64,000 nucleotides of DNA from Methylovorus glucosotrophus (GCF_009858335.1 NZ_VMSE01000001.1:744001-808000), one strand, 5' to 3'. Counted from the first letter of the stretch, positions 1-8,770 are shown. Notes: generated from the letters alone by a model not told the origin. Made by a program: numbers and translations.

Positions 1-1
1 G

Positions 2-628
2 CTGAAACACCGCGAGACTTACGAGATCATGCGTGCTGAAGATGTGGGCTGGGGCGCCAACAAGCTCACGCTGGGCAAGTTGTCTGGCCGCAATGCCTTC
101 CGCACCCGTTTGAATGAGCTGGGTATCCAGCTCGATAGCGAAGAGGCCCTGAATGCTGCCTTTGCCCGCTTCAAGGAATTGGCGGACAAGAAATCCGAGA
201 TTTTTGATGAAGACCTGCATGCCCTGGTTAGCGAAGATGTGATGGGCGAAGCCAGTGAGTGTTACAAGCTGGTCTACCTGCAGGTATGCTCGCAGACGGG
301 CGAAATTCCGCATGCGATTGTCACTGTTACCGAGCATGGCGTGGAAAAACGGGCGGAGTCGAATGGCGGCGGCCCAGTGGATGCGGCGTTCAAAGCCATT
401 GAAAGCATCGTCAACAGTGGTTCCGAGTTGCAGCTCTACTCGGTCAACAACATTACCAGTGGTACCGATGCGCAAGGCGAAGTGACCGTACGCCTGTCCA
501 AGGGTGGCCGCATTGTGAACGGCCAAGGGGCAGATACCGATATCGTGATTGCCTCGGCCAAAGCTTACTTGAATGGCTTGAACAAGCTGCAATCCAACGC
601 TGAACGGGCACATCCGCAGCCCTTGTAA
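2..628 (+). CDS. leuA: 2-isopropylmalate synthase, C-terminal part
   Basis: The gene runs off the left edge and about 208 residues are visible. LeuA condenses acetyl-CoA with 2-oxoisovalerate in the first committed step of leucine synthesis. The visible part starts in the linker ([17 protein letters not shown], then [12 protein letters not shown]) and continues into the C-terminal LeuA dimer domain, which in the family binds leucine for feedback inhibition ([19 protein letters not shown], then a [16 protein letters not shown] helix). The catalytic TIM barrel lies outside the window. The reading frame is continuous to a TAA stop. Identification is by family resemblance and is firm. Confidence 0.95.
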   Translation: MKHRETYEIMRAEDVGWGANKLTLGKLSGRNAFRTRLNELGIQLDSEEALNAAFARFKELADKKSEIFDEDLHALVSEDVMGEASECYKLVYLQVCSQTGEIPHAIVTVTEHGVEKRAESNGGGPVDAAFKAIESIVNSGSELQLYSVNNITSGTDAQGEVTVRLSKGGRIVNGQGADTDIVIASAKAYLNGLNKLQSNAERAHPQPL

Positions 629-699
629 TTTCAGCCTCGCGCTTCCGGGTATTGTAGGTAGCGCCTTGTTGATGGGGTTGGGCCAGTATGCAGGCGGGC

Positions 700-1365
700 C
701 TATTTGGTTTTGAGATAACGTTTGTCGTTGAAGGTAGATAGCCAGCTGGGCCTGAAAGCCGCCATCAGCGTTACCGCCATCCCTGTGAGCATGGCTTCGG
801 ACCAGGCCATGAAAATGTAGTAGGGCAAGTAATGCTCGCCCAGATATTCACGCTTGTAGATAGCACTTTCGGTCAGTACAAAGCTGCTGGCGAGTCCGCA
901 CAGGGTAATGGCGACACCTGCACAGAAAAAGCCGACCACAAAAATATACACAAACAAATGGTTGGGCAGTTTGCGGTCTACCCAGCGGAATACGCCCCAA
1001 CTGAACATGGCGGGAATCACCACCATGAGCATGAGATTGAGTCCATAACTGAGCCAGCCAGCCATGCCAAAGGCGGTAATGCCGAGCAGTACCAGGGCCA
1101 GCGCGATAATCGCAAGTTGGGGGCCAAACATCAGGCTGAGCAGCGTAGCGCCCAGCAAATGAAAATTCAGACCAGGCTTGATCCCGGCGTTAACTGCCCA
1201 CACCAGCATGAGCCCGACGATGCCAGCCATGAACACATTCAACAGGCTGGTGTCTTTCAGATGACGCCAAGGGGCGCTTTTCACGCAGGCCAGGATAATC
1301 GCCAGGCTTAATGCATTGGCGGCCCAGCAAAGCTCGGTGGGTAGTAAATGGTCGGGGAAGTTCAT
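700..1365 (-). CDS. CbiM-like energy-coupling factor permease
   Basis: A 221-residue integral membrane protein with about six hydrophobic helices, resembling the CbiM substrate-capture permeases of ECF-type cobalt/nickel transporters. The N-terminus reads MNFPDHLLPTELCW, where CbiM proteins normally begin Met-His and use that His for the metal; here residue 2 is Asn. A later segment, LNFHLLGATLLSLMFGP, matches the second CbiM metal-site region and keeps its His. No CbiN, CbiQ or CbiO partner and no recognisable cobalamin riboswitch lie next to it, so it is an orphan permease of unknown substrate. It is convergent with leuA. Confidence 0.7.
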   Translation of the reverse strand: MNFPDHLLPTELCWAANALSLAIILACVKSAPWRHLKDTSLLNVFMAGIVGLMLVWAVNAGIKPGLNFHLLGATLLSLMFGPQLAIIALALVLLGITAFGMAGWLSYGLNLMLMVVIPAMFSWGVFRWVDRKLPNHLFVYIFVVGFFCAGVAITLCGLASSFVLTESAIYKREYLGEHYLPYYIFMAWSEAMLTGMAVTLMAAFRPSWLSTFNDKRYLKTK

Positions 1366-1476
1366 ATCGTAATGACCTTGATGGGGGCAGTGAGTTCTTG
1401 CCGCATCAAGCTCTCCGCAATGCGATGCACAAGTCTTGTACTTTACCTATTTTTGAAACGCCGTAACAGAACGGAG

Positions 1477-2145
1477 ATGATTTTGCAGCTTGCACTTTTT
1501 GATTTGGATAACACCCTGTTGGCCGGGGATAGTGATTTTCAATGGGGCCAGTTCCTGATCGAACAGGGATTGCTCAACCGCGAGGAGCACCTGGAAAAAA
1601 ACCTGCAGTTTTACGAAGACTATAAAGCCGGGAAACTGGATATCTATGCGTTTCTCGAGTTTCAGCTCAAGCCATTAAGCCAGCATCCGCGCAGCTTTCT
1701 GGATGAATTGCACACGCGCTACATGCAGGAAAAAATTGCCCCCATGATCACCGACAAAGCGCGGGCGCTGGTAGAAAAGCATAGAGCCAACGGCGATTTG
1801 CTCATGATCATTACCGCGACCAACAGCTTTGTTACTGGCCCGATTGCCAAGGCATTCGGCATTGATAACCTGATTGGAACGCTGCCTGAGGAAATTGACG
1901 GCCAATTCACCGGGCGTAGCACCGGCGTGCCGAGTTTTCAGGAAGGCAAGATTACGCGCCTGAACAGTTGGCTGGAGGCACGCGGGCAAACCCTCAAGGA
2001 TTTTGAGCAGAGCTGGTTCTACAGCGATTCGCACAATGACTTGCCGCTGATGAAACTGGTGGACAAGCCCGTGGCAGTCGATCCGGACCCTACGCTGAAA
2101 GCTTACGCCGAGGGGGCGGGCTGGCCAGTCATCAGTCTGCGTTAG
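1477..2145 (+). CDS. HAD-superfamily IB phosphatase (SerB-like)
   Basis: A 222-residue haloacid-dehalogenase hydrolase of subfamily IB, the group that includes phosphoserine and histidinol-phosphate phosphatases. HAD motif I is LFDLDNTLL near the N-terminus, motif II is IITATNS, and the acidic motif IV region is YSDSHNDLPLM. The cap between motifs I and II is helical. The substrate cannot be read from the sequence. Start choice: ATG at 1477 directly abuts a GGAG at 1473-1476, which is too close to serve as its Shine-Dalgarno; an in-frame TTG at 1483 has correct spacing and gives a protein two residues shorter. An upstream ATG at 1348 in the same frame is less likely. Confidence 0.8.
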   Translation: MILQLALFDLDNTLLAGDSDFQWGQFLIEQGLLNREEHLEKNLQFYEDYKAGKLDIYAFLEFQLKPLSQHPRSFLDELHTRYMQEKIAPMITDKARALVEKHRANGDLLMIITATNSFVTGPIAKAFGIDNLIGTLPEEIDGQFTGRSTGVPSFQEGKITRLNSWLEARGQTLKDFEQSWFYSDSHNDLPLMKLVDKPVAVDPDPTLKAYAEGAGWPVISLR

Positions 2146-2201
2146 TATTTAATATTGTGTGTTGAGCGGGGCAGGCCTGCCATGCAGGCCGCCTGTGGGG
2201 A

Positions 2202-3008
2202 TTAACGATTCAGCAGGACTTCCAGCACGAATTTGGTCCCTGCGTAAGCGAGCAGCAAAATCACAAAGCCGCTGAGTGTCCAGCGGATAGCGGTCTTGCC
2301 GCGCCAGCCATAGGCCTGGCGGCCAAGCAGCAGGCCGCCATAAACCAGCCACGAGATAATGGCGAAGAGGTTCTTGTGATTGAACTTCAAGGCCTGGCCA
2401 AAAATCTGTTCGGAAAACAGCGCGCCGCTAAGGAGCGTGAGCGTGAGCAGGAAAAAGCCCAGCGCAATGACGCGGAACAGCAGCTTTTCCATGACGATAA
2501 TCGGCGGAAATTCCGGCAGGCGGCTCAGGCTGGATTTCTGGTGCAGCTTGCGCTCGGCAAACGCCATCAGGCCCGCATGCAAGGCGGCAAAGGTAAACAG
2601 GCTGTAAGCCAGAATCGCGATGACCAGATGCGTCATGAACAATGGATTGCCCAGATAAGGAAGCACGTGGTTTTCATGCATGCCGTACTGCAAGAGCACG
2701 AAAAACGCCGCAGGTGGCAGCACAAAAGCTTGCAGGCTTTGCAGCGGGTAGCGCAGGTTGTTGACCCAATAGATCAACACCGTGAGCCAGGCAATCGCCG
2801 ACAGGGCATTGTCAAAACTCAGGTTCAGGCCTTCGGTAAACATGGCGTTATATAGCAGGCCCGCATGCAGCAAGAGGCCGATGGCCAGCACCCGGCTATG
2901 CAGCTTGCGGCGTGAGGCAGGGTCTGAGGTTTTTACGCTACGCCAGAAGTCGATGGCGACCAGGCTGTAAATCAGGGCTGTGAGCAGAAAAGGAATAAGG
3001 GCAACCAT
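2202..3008 (-). CDS. ypjD: CcsA/YpjD-type cytochrome c assembly membrane protein
   Basis: A 268-residue inner-membrane protein with about eight hydrophobic helices, of the CcsA/CcmC/YpjD family. The family handles or exports haem for cytochrome c maturation, though the exact role of YpjD is not settled. Family-typical segments are GNPLFMTHLVIAILAYSLF and the C-terminal NHKNLFAIISWLVYGGLLLGR, which carries the conserved His. It is divergent from ffh, about 100 bp away; ypjD next to ffh is a widely conserved arrangement in proteobacteria and supports the name. It converges on the HAD gene. Confidence 0.85.
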   Translation of the reverse strand: MVALIPFLLTALIYSLVAIDFWRSVKTSDPASRRKLHSRVLAIGLLLHAGLLYNAMFTEGLNLSFDNALSAIAWLTVLIYWVNNLRYPLQSLQAFVLPPAAFFVLLQYGMHENHVLPYLGNPLFMTHLVIAILAYSLFTFAALHAGLMAFAERKLHQKSSLSRLPEFPPIIVMEKLLFRVIALGFFLLTLTLLSGALFSEQIFGQALKFNHKNLFAIISWLVYGGLLLGRQAYGWRGKTAIRWTLSGFVILLLAYAGTKFVLEVLLNR

Positions 3009-3111
3009 TTAGCTGTCTTGTGTCTTCAGGTCTTGGGTTAGAATTAAGTAAATACTATAACACGCGGTTTCAGCCCCTAAACGCTGGCCCGCATTACATT
3101 CGGCACGGATT

Positions 3112-4464
3112 ATGTTTGAAAATTTAAGCGGTAGATTACAACAGGTGGTCAAGACGCTGCGCGGGCAGGCCCGTCTCAGCGAAGAAAATATCAGTGACGC
3201 CATGCGTGAAGTGCGCATGGCGCTGCTCGAGGCTGACGTCGCCCTGCCCGTGGTCAAGGAATTCATCGCTCAGGTGAAGGAGCGGGCGGTAGGTCGTGAT
3301 GTGCTGCAGAGCCTGACGCCCGGACAGGCTGTCATTCAGGTGGTGCATGAAGAGCTCACGCGCCTCATGGGCGAGCAGAATGTAGGGCTCAACCTGGCAG
3401 CAGTTCCTCCGGCGATTATCCTGATGGCAGGTTTGCAGGGTTCAGGTAAAACGACGACCTCAGCCAAGCTGGCGCGCCTGTTAAAGGAACAAAAGAAGAA
3501 AGTATTGCTGGCCAGTGCCGACGTGTATCGTCCTGCCGCCATCGAGCAATTGAAAACCCTGGCCAAGAGCCTGGAGGTCGACTGTTTTGACTCCAACGCC
3601 AGCCAGAAACCGCAGGATATTGCCGCCAATGTACTCGATTTTGCCAAGCGTCATTTTTACGATGTCGTGATTTTCGATACCGCCGGCCGCTTGGGCATTG
3701 ATGAAGCCATGATGGCCGAAATCCAGCAATTGCATGCCTTGCTGAACCCGGTGGAAACCCTGTTTGTGGTCGATGCCATGCAAGGTCAGGATGCCGTGAA
3801 TACGGCACGCGCCTTTGGCGAGACCTTGCCCCTGACGGGCGTTATCCTCACCAAGCTGGATGGCGATGCGCGTGGCGGTGCCGCCTTGTCGGTACGCCAT
3901 ATCACGGGCAAGCCGATCAAATTCGTCGGTGTCAGCGAGAAAGTGGACGGGCTGGAAGTGTTCCATCCAGAGCGCATGGCCTCCCGCGTGCTGGGCATGG
4001 GCGACGTGCTGTCCCTGATTGAGCAGGCGCAAAAGAATGTCGACATGGCTGAGGCGCAAAAAGTCGCCGACAAGCTCAAGTCCGGCAAAAGCTTTGACCT
4101 CGAAGACTTCAAGTCGCAAATGCTGCAAATGCGCAAAATGGGTGGCATGGGCGCGCTGATGGACAAAATGCCTGCACAGCTGGCGGGCATGGCCGGCCAG
4201 ATCAACAGCGAAACCGGCGATAAAGCCATGCGTCGGATGGAAGGCATTATCAATTCCATGACGGCCGAAGAGCGCCGCAAGCCCGAGATCATCAAGGCGA
4301 CCCGCAAACGCCGTATTGCCGCTGGCGCAGGCGTGCAGGTGCAGGAAGTCAATCGCCTGCTCAACCAGTTTGAAGAAATTCAGAAGATGATGAAAATGTT
4401 CTCCAAAGGCGGCATGAGCAAGATGATGCGCGCCATGCAAGGTCGGTTTCCCGGCATGCGCTAA
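3112..4464 (+). CDS. ffh: Signal recognition particle protein Ffh
   Basis: A 450-residue SRP54-type GTPase, the usual length. With 4.5S RNA it binds signal sequences of nascent membrane proteins and delivers ribosomes to FtsY. The N domain is followed by the G domain with P-loop GLQGSGKT at residues 107-114, DTAGR near 190 and TKLDGDARGG near 250. The C-terminal M domain is Met-rich (MLQMRKMGGMGALMDKMP; MMKMFSKGGMSKMMRAM), as needed for signal-sequence and RNA binding. No gene for 4.5S RNA was seen in the window. The next gene downstream is tRNA-Lys. Confidence 0.98.
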   Translation: MFENLSGRLQQVVKTLRGQARLSEENISDAMREVRMALLEADVALPVVKEFIAQVKERAVGRDVLQSLTPGQAVIQVVHEELTRLMGEQNVGLNLAAVPPAIILMAGLQGSGKTTTSAKLARLLKEQKKKVLLASADVYRPAAIEQLKTLAKSLEVDCFDSNASQKPQDIAANVLDFAKRHFYDVVIFDTAGRLGIDEAMMAEIQQLHALLNPVETLFVVDAMQGQDAVNTARAFGETLPLTGVILTKLDGDARGGAALSVRHITGKPIKFVGVSEKVDGLEVFHPERMASRVLGMGDVLSLIEQAQKNVDMAEAQKVADKLKSGKSFDLEDFKSQMLQMRKMGGMGALMDKMPAQLAGMAGQINSETGDKAMRRMEGIINSMTAEERRKPEIIKATRKRRIAAGAGVQVQEVNRLLNQFEEIQKMMKMFSKGGMSKMMRAMQGRFPGMR

Positions 4465-4516
4465 GGCGCAGTGTCTACGCTAAATGAATGCTGCATAAAC
4501 TTTCCCTGATTTCTGG

Positions 4517-4545
4517 TTGACGCGCTACGCCCTTTTCAGGATAAT
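4517..4545 (+). promoter_or_regulatory. Sigma-70-type promoter of tRNA-Lys
   Basis: A -35 box TTGACG at 4517-4522 and a -10 box GATAAT at 4540-4545 are separated by exactly 17 bp. They lie about 45 bp before the mature tRNA-Lys 5' end. A GC-rich stretch follows the -10 box, resembling a stringent discriminator. This is read directly from the bases and was not tested. Confidence 0.75.
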
Positions 4546-4590
4546 TGCGCGCTTTCCAAAGCAACGGAAAACATCGGGACGAAAGTCTCC

Positions 4591-4666
4591 GGGCTGTTAG
4601 CTCAGCTGGTAGAGCAGCGGACTTTTAATCCGTTTGTCGTGGGTTCGATCCCCGCACAGCCCACCA
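4591..4666 (+). tRNA. tRNA-Lys (anticodon TTT)
   Basis: A complete 76-nt cloverleaf with encoded CCA. The acceptor arm GGGCTGT pairs with ACAGCCC. The D-arm contains AGCTCAGCTGGTAGAGC. The anticodon loop CTTTTAA gives anticodon TTT at 4624-4626. The T-arm loop reads GGTTCGATC. It has its own promoter upstream and an intrinsic terminator downstream. Confidence 0.98.
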
Positions 4667-4671
4667 ACACC

Positions 4672-4707
4672 AAAAAGGGGTTACGAGAAATCGTAACCCC
4701 TTTTTTT
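4672..4707 (+). terminator. Intrinsic terminator after tRNA-Lys
   Basis: A perfect inverted repeat (AAAAAGGGGTTACGA, GAAA loop, TCGTAACCCC) is followed directly by a run of seven T. It ends the tRNA-Lys transcript. Confidence 0.92.
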
Positions 4708-4910
4708 ATGTATTTTGAATGCTGGCATTGATATTCATAAAGCCCGTAATGAATAGCCCGCCATCAAGCCCTGGAAGAGCAGCATAGGGATTCAAGTTTA
4801 TGCTAATGTTTGGCTGGAAGTGTGGTTTAACGCCCAAATAGGGCGATGATGTCGTTTTGGTTTTTATTGCTGTTTGCCGCAGATAACTACCTTAAGAGGC
4901 GGGTCATCCC

Positions 4911-5810
4911 ATGCGAAATGCTGCCAGGAAAAATGTTGAGCTTGCTGTTGTGCTCCCTGTGGGCCCCACATGCCAGTTAGCGTATGTTGTGGATACGATA
5001 GAAAGCATCCGATATTACATTCGCTCATCCCATGTGATCATTGTGCTGGATGATAGTGGCGAGTCCCTTTGCGCAGGTCTTCCAGATGTGTTTGATAACG
5101 TTGACGTCATTGCTACCCAAGGCAATATGGGGAAAGAAGCAGGCCTGTACATCAATCTCTCGCATGGGTTTGCTTATGCCCATGAGCATTACGAATTCAA
5201 GGTGCTGCTACGGCTTGATACGGATGCTCTGGTCATTGGTCCTGACCCGGAAAAAGATGCCATCGAATGTTTTGATCAGCATCCAGAGCTTGGGATGCTG
5301 GGTTCGTACCGGGTGGATTGCAATGGGGATCCGAGAGACTTTTCATGGCCGCGCCGCAAGCTGACGCAGAAGCTCAAAGTCAACCTGGCTTTGTTACGCC
5401 ATCCAGGAGCATGGAGAAGCTGGTGGTTTATCTACCGTGTGTCTCGTCGCAGTATCAAATACGGGTATGAGCCCGGTGAGCACTGTCTTGGTGGCGCGTA
5501 TTTTGTCAGTGCTGAATGTATTCGACGCCTGGTGCGACACCAGTTGTTGGCACGCAAAGAATTTTTCTGGAGCGAACTGCAAGAGGATCAGATTTTTGGC
5601 CTGCTTGTTCGTGCGGTAGGAATGCAGCATGGTGACTTCTCAACGGGGAGTTTTCCGATGGGGCTACGGTGGCGAGGTTTGCCTGACTCACCCGCGACTC
5701 TGGTAGCGAATAAAAAGAAAGTCACACATTCGACCCGCTTTTTTGGCGATGAGAATGAGTTTGCCATACGCACCTTTTTTAAAGCGCAACGTAGCCTTGA
5801 CCAAGTCTAG
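4911..5810 (+). CDS. Glycosyltransferase-like protein, orphan
   Basis: A 299-residue soluble protein that looks like a GT-A-fold glycosyltransferase. The N-terminus has a Rossmann-type start (VELAVVLPVGP), then a second strand with acidic residues (HVIIVLDDSGES), and a DxD-like metal/nucleotide-sugar motif in LLRLDTDALV near residue 103. A later GGAYFVSAECIRRL segment resembles the acceptor-side region. No sugar-biosynthesis or other transferase genes adjoin it, so donor and acceptor are unknown. It sits directly downstream of tRNA-Lys, a common insertion site for acquired genes, but no integrase is present. An AAGAGGC sequence upstream may be a weak ribosome-binding site. Confidence 0.55.
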   Translation: MRNAARKNVELAVVLPVGPTCQLAYVVDTIESIRYYIRSSHVIIVLDDSGESLCAGLPDVFDNVDVIATQGNMGKEAGLYINLSHGFAYAHEHYEFKVLLRLDTDALVIGPDPEKDAIECFDQHPELGMLGSYRVDCNGDPRDFSWPRRKLTQKLKVNLALLRHPGAWRSWWFIYRVSRRSIKYGYEPGEHCLGGAYFVSAECIRRLVRHQLLARKEFFWSELQEDQIFGLLVRAVGMQHGDFSTGSFPMGLRWRGLPDSPATLVANKKKVTHSTRFFGDENEFAIRTFFKAQRSLDQV

Positions 5811-5899
5811 TTCAATCCTGGCTGGGGTTGCCGTTAATGGATTGAGCGTCGCCGTTTATAAAAAGTTGGTTTTTTACATTACTTATCAAGATTGTTTTT

Positions 5900-6436
5900 A
5901 TGGCCCTTAAATCCACCGTATTCAAAGCCAGTCTGCAGATTGCCGACATGGAGCGGCATTATTATCATGATCATGCATTGACCCTGGCGCGGCATCCGTC
6001 GGAGACGGATGAGCGCATGATGGTGCGCCTGCTGGCGTTTGCCCTGCATGCGGATGAGCAGATGGCGTTTGGTCAGGGTATGACGGACGATGAAGAGGCG
6101 GACCTTTGGCGCCGCGATTTGACTGGCCGCATTGAGCAGTGGATTGATGTCGGCCTGCCGGACGAGAAGCTGATACGCAAGGCATGTGGCCGTGCCGATG
6201 AGGTGGTGGTGTATGCCTATGGCGGGCGTACGGCAGAGATGTGGTTTGCGCAGAACGCTTCCGGTTTTGCCAGGCTCAGCAATCTGCGGGTTTACAGTCT
6301 GCCGCAGGAAACAACCCAGGCTCTGGCCGCATTGGCGCAACGCAGCATGAATCTGCAATGCACCATCCAGGATGGTCAGGTGTGGTTAAGCGATGGGGAG
6401 GCGAGCGTGGAAGTCACCCGCGCTACCCTAAAGTAG
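5900..6436 (+). CDS. yaeQ: YaeQ family protein
   Basis: A 178-residue protein matching the YaeQ family along its length: MALKSTVFKASLQIADMERHYY at the start, then LTLARHPSETDERMMVRLLAFAL, GLTDDEEADLW-like and VGLPDEKLIRKACGRA segments. YaeQ has a PD-(D/E)XK nuclease-like fold by published structure. In E. coli it was linked genetically to RfaH-related phenotypes, but its biochemical role is unclear. It is a stand-alone cytoplasmic gene here. Identification is firm; function is not. Confidence 0.88.
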   Translation: MALKSTVFKASLQIADMERHYYHDHALTLARHPSETDERMMVRLLAFALHADEQMAFGQGMTDDEEADLWRRDLTGRIEQWIDVGLPDEKLIRKACGRADEVVVYAYGGRTAEMWFAQNASGFARLSNLRVYSLPQETTQALAALAQRSMNLQCTIQDGQVWLSDGEASVEVTRATLK

Positions 6437-6562
6437 GGCGCTACGCCTACACTCCAGTAAGCGTTCTCTGACACGAGAATCAGCGACCAACGTATTCGCC
6501 ATCATGCCGGTTTCTTTCACAATGGATTCGTCTTCAACAACAACCCATTATAAGGAAACGAT

Positions 6563-6871
6563 ATGAAAACGAATTTTAAAGCTCTGCTGTTGGTAAGTGC
6601 TCTGGCAATGCCTTTGAGTGGCTTTGCTGCAGACGGTGATGCCGTTTCCACCAAGTTGAGCGATACCGTGATCACAACCAAGGTGAAGGCTGCGTTTGCC
6701 AAGGATAAGCTGGTAAGTGCCAGTGATATCAAGGTTGAAACTGACAGCAATGGCCTGGTCGAATTGTCCGGCACTGCAAAAACCAAGAAAGAAGCTGAAA
6801 AAGCAGTGTTGCTCGCCAAGGGCGTCAAGGGCGTGACCGCCGTCAAGAATGAAATTGTTGTCGCTGAGTAA
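6563..6871 (+). CDS. BON-domain periplasmic protein (OsmY-like)
   Basis: A 102-residue exported protein. Residues 1-22 form a signal peptide (MKTNFKALLLVSALAMPL, cleavage likely after GFA). A single BON domain follows: SDTVITTKVKAAFAKDK, then VETDSNGLVELSGTAKTKKE and AVLLAKGVKGVTAVKNEI. BON domains bind membranes or phospholipids, and OsmY-type proteins help the envelope withstand osmotic stress. OsmY has two BON domains, so this is a half-size relative. An AAGGA ribosome-binding site lies 6 nt before the ATG, and a terminator follows. Confidence 0.88.
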   Translation: MKTNFKALLLVSALAMPLSGFAADGDAVSTKLSDTVITTKVKAAFAKDKLVSASDIKVETDSNGLVELSGTAKTKKEAEKAVLLAKGVKGVTAVKNEIVVAE

Positions 6872-6911
6872 TTTCTCGCGATAACGGGTTGCCGGTTTTG
6901 CCGGTCACCGG

Positions 6912-6942
6912 AAAAAGGCTGACAGCAATGTCGGCCTTTTTT
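6912..6942 (+). terminator. Intrinsic terminator after the BON gene
   Basis: The stem GGCTGAC pairs with GTCGGCC, with one G-T wobble, around an AGCAAT loop. It is followed by six T and preceded by five A. Confidence 0.85.
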
Positions 6943-7048
6943 CATGGCCGTCTGCGTGCGAGATAAAAGCAAATCTGGTCCCGTCGGCGCTGGATCATCG
7001 ACGCGTGGGTATCGCTAGTCTAAACTTCAGGCATGGTCAGGATATTTT

Positions 7049-7714
7049 TTGAGTGCTTGGTGGCGAATGAGGTCAGGATATATGGCGTGGGGATCTATGC
7101 GTAGCCTGGGTCTCATGCTGCTGGTAACCGTATTGAGCCTGCTGGCGATTTTTTTTGTGGATGCGCCAGCGGCCTTGTGGATCAAGGCGCATTTGCTGAG
7201 CTATGCCCCGTTTCATGACTATACCAATAACCTTCCCAGCCATTTGTTCTGGGTGGTGCTGATCGGCTCTACCTTTAGTTTTTCCTTCTATTTTTACTTG
7301 CGCAGGCTGGGCGAGCGTAGCCCAAGGCGTGACTTTTTTCTTTTGATCGGTGTGGTGCTGCCCATGGCGTTCCTCGCCAAGCATGTGCTCAAGCTCATGT
7401 TCGCGCGTATCGAGGTTCGCTTTTGGTTGTCCAATCCCGAGGCTCATCAGGCGCACTGGTTTCAGATAGGCAAGCGTGGGTACGACGCTTTTCCGTCAGG
7501 TCACATGGTGGTGTTCATGACGGTGTTCATGGCGCTGTGGCAGTTTTATCCACGCTGGCGCCGGTGGTATCTGGCGGGCATGTCACTCCTGGCGGTGGCG
7601 CTGGTGGCTACCAACTATCATTATGTCAGCGATGTGATCGCCGGTACTTATATCGGCATGCTGGTTTATTGGGCTACCCGCTTGGCCGTGTTGAAGGAAC
7701 GTAAACGTGGATAG
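7049..7714 (+). CDS. PAP2-family membrane phosphatase
   Basis: An integral membrane lipid-phosphatase-like protein of about 221 residues with the three PAP2 signature regions: a KHVLKLMFAR motif, PSGHMVVFMTVFMALW, and NYHYVSDVIAGTYIG. PAP2 enzymes of this size dephosphorylate lipids such as undecaprenyl pyrophosphate, phosphatidylglycerol phosphate or lipid A; which one applies here cannot be told. Start uncertain: TTG at 7049 has an AGGA 6 nt upstream, while in-frame ATGs lie at 7067 and 7082, the latter with AGGA only 3 nt away. The first helix begins after all three, so the choice does not change the fold. Confidence 0.85.
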   Translation: MSAWWRMRSGYMAWGSMRSLGLMLLVTVLSLLAIFFVDAPAALWIKAHLLSYAPFHDYTNNLPSHLFWVVLIGSTFSFSFYFYLRRLGERSPRRDFFLLIGVVLPMAFLAKHVLKLMFARIEVRFWLSNPEAHQAHWFQIGKRGYDAFPSGHMVVFMTVFMALWQFYPRWRRWYLAGMSLLAVALVATNYHYVSDVIAGTYIGMLVYWATRLAVLKERKRG

Positions 7715-7771
7715 GGTTGGCATCGTTGATGCTTGCATGCAAGTGTTATCCGTATGCAGAAAGGAGTCATC

Positions 7772-8551
7772 ATGGAGCCGCTAAATGCCATCAAGGGCGT
7801 GCTGTTTGATCTCGACGGTGTGCTCTATATCGGCGGCAAGCCGGTGGAGGGCGCGATGGATGCGGTAGACCGTATCCGCAACGCCGGTTTGCCGTGCCGG
7901 TTTGTTACCAATACCAGCACGCTGTCGCTGGCTTCATTGCAGGCAAAACTGGGCAGTCTGGGCTTTGCGGTGGAAACAGAGGAAATCATCAGTGCCACCC
8001 AGGCCGCGCGTTTATATCTGATGCGGCAGGGCGACCCGGTCTGCCGGTTCCTGCTGGCGGAAGATGTGATGCAGGATTTTGCCGATTTTCGCCAGTCAGA
8101 TACCGATGCCGAATTCATTGTGATTGGCGATATTGGCGATGCCTGGTCATACCGGTTGCTGAATGAGGTGTTCAACTGCCTGATGCGTGGCGCCAAGCTG
8201 ATTGCCATCCACAAGAACCGCTACTGGCAAACCGAGCATGGCTTGCAAATGGATATTGGCGCCTTTATCACCGGTCTGGAATATGCAAGTGGCGCGCAGA
8301 CCACGCTGATGGGCAAGCCCTCGGCGGATTTTTTTGCCATGGCGCTGATCAGTATGAGTGTGGCGGCATGCGATGCCGTGCTGATCGGCGATGACATTGA
8401 TGCCGACATTGGCGGTGCCCAGCAGGCAGGTCTGCATGGCGTGCTGGTGCAGACCGGCAAGTATCGCCAGGCATACTGTGATGCCTCCACTATTCACCCG
8501 GATCGGGTGATTCCATCCATACGCGAATTTCCCGATTTGCTGGGGATTTAG
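7772..8551 (+). CDS. HAD-superfamily IIA hydrolase (NagD/LHPP-like)
   Basis: A 259-residue HAD hydrolase. Motif I is VLFDLDGVLYIGG, motif II is FVTNTSTLS, the conserved Lys is in LMGKPSADFF, and motif IV is VLIGDDIDADIGGAQQAG. The C2-type cap between motifs II and III places it in subfamily IIA with NagD and the LHPP-like phosphatases. The substrate is unknown. The start at 7772 is chosen because AAGGAG at 7761-7766 lies 5 nt before that ATG; two in-frame starts upstream lack such a site. Confidence 0.85.
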   Translation: MEPLNAIKGVLFDLDGVLYIGGKPVEGAMDAVDRIRNAGLPCRFVTNTSTLSLASLQAKLGSLGFAVETEEIISATQAARLYLMRQGDPVCRFLLAEDVMQDFADFRQSDTDAEFIVIGDIGDAWSYRLLNEVFNCLMRGAKLIAIHKNRYWQTEHGLQMDIGAFITGLEYASGAQTTLMGKPSADFFAMALISMSVAACDAVLIGDDIDADIGGAQQAGLHGVLVQTGKYRQAYCDASTIHPDRVIPSIREFPDLLGI

Positions 8552-8574
8552 TGGCGCGATTGTCGCCATTTGCC

Positions 8575-8605
8575 GACCCCGCATGCCGGGGTCAGCGAAT
8601 TTTTT
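8575..8605 (+). terminator. Possible terminator after the HAD gene
   Basis: The hairpin GACCCC-GCATGCC-GGGGTC is followed, after six more bases, by a run of six T. The gap between stem and T-run makes it a weak candidate. Confidence 0.4.
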
Positions 8606-8770
8606 CGGCCTTATGTAGTCATCTTGAATAAGAAGCCCGGCAAGCGTGCCGTTCTGCTAACTCACTAATCAATGTCAGTTTCAAGGCTCCCCGTGGGGTG
8701 CGAGCGAACTTTAATAAAGTCACTGCCTGCAGGCATGTCGACATCAAGCAATAACATCAGGAGGAACTAC

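Noticed and set aside
1366..1476. Cobalamin riboswitch upstream of the CbiM-like gene
   Set aside because: The space is only about 110 bp and contains none of the conserved B12-box sequence.
2174..2190. Hairpin GGCCTGC-CAT-GCAGGCC between the HAD gene and ypjD
   Set aside because: The stem is good, but there is no T-run on either side, so it cannot be called an intrinsic terminator.
3481..4440. Long antisense frame within ffh
   Set aside because: It mirrors the ffh codon pattern, is His-rich and has no ribosome-binding site or domain.
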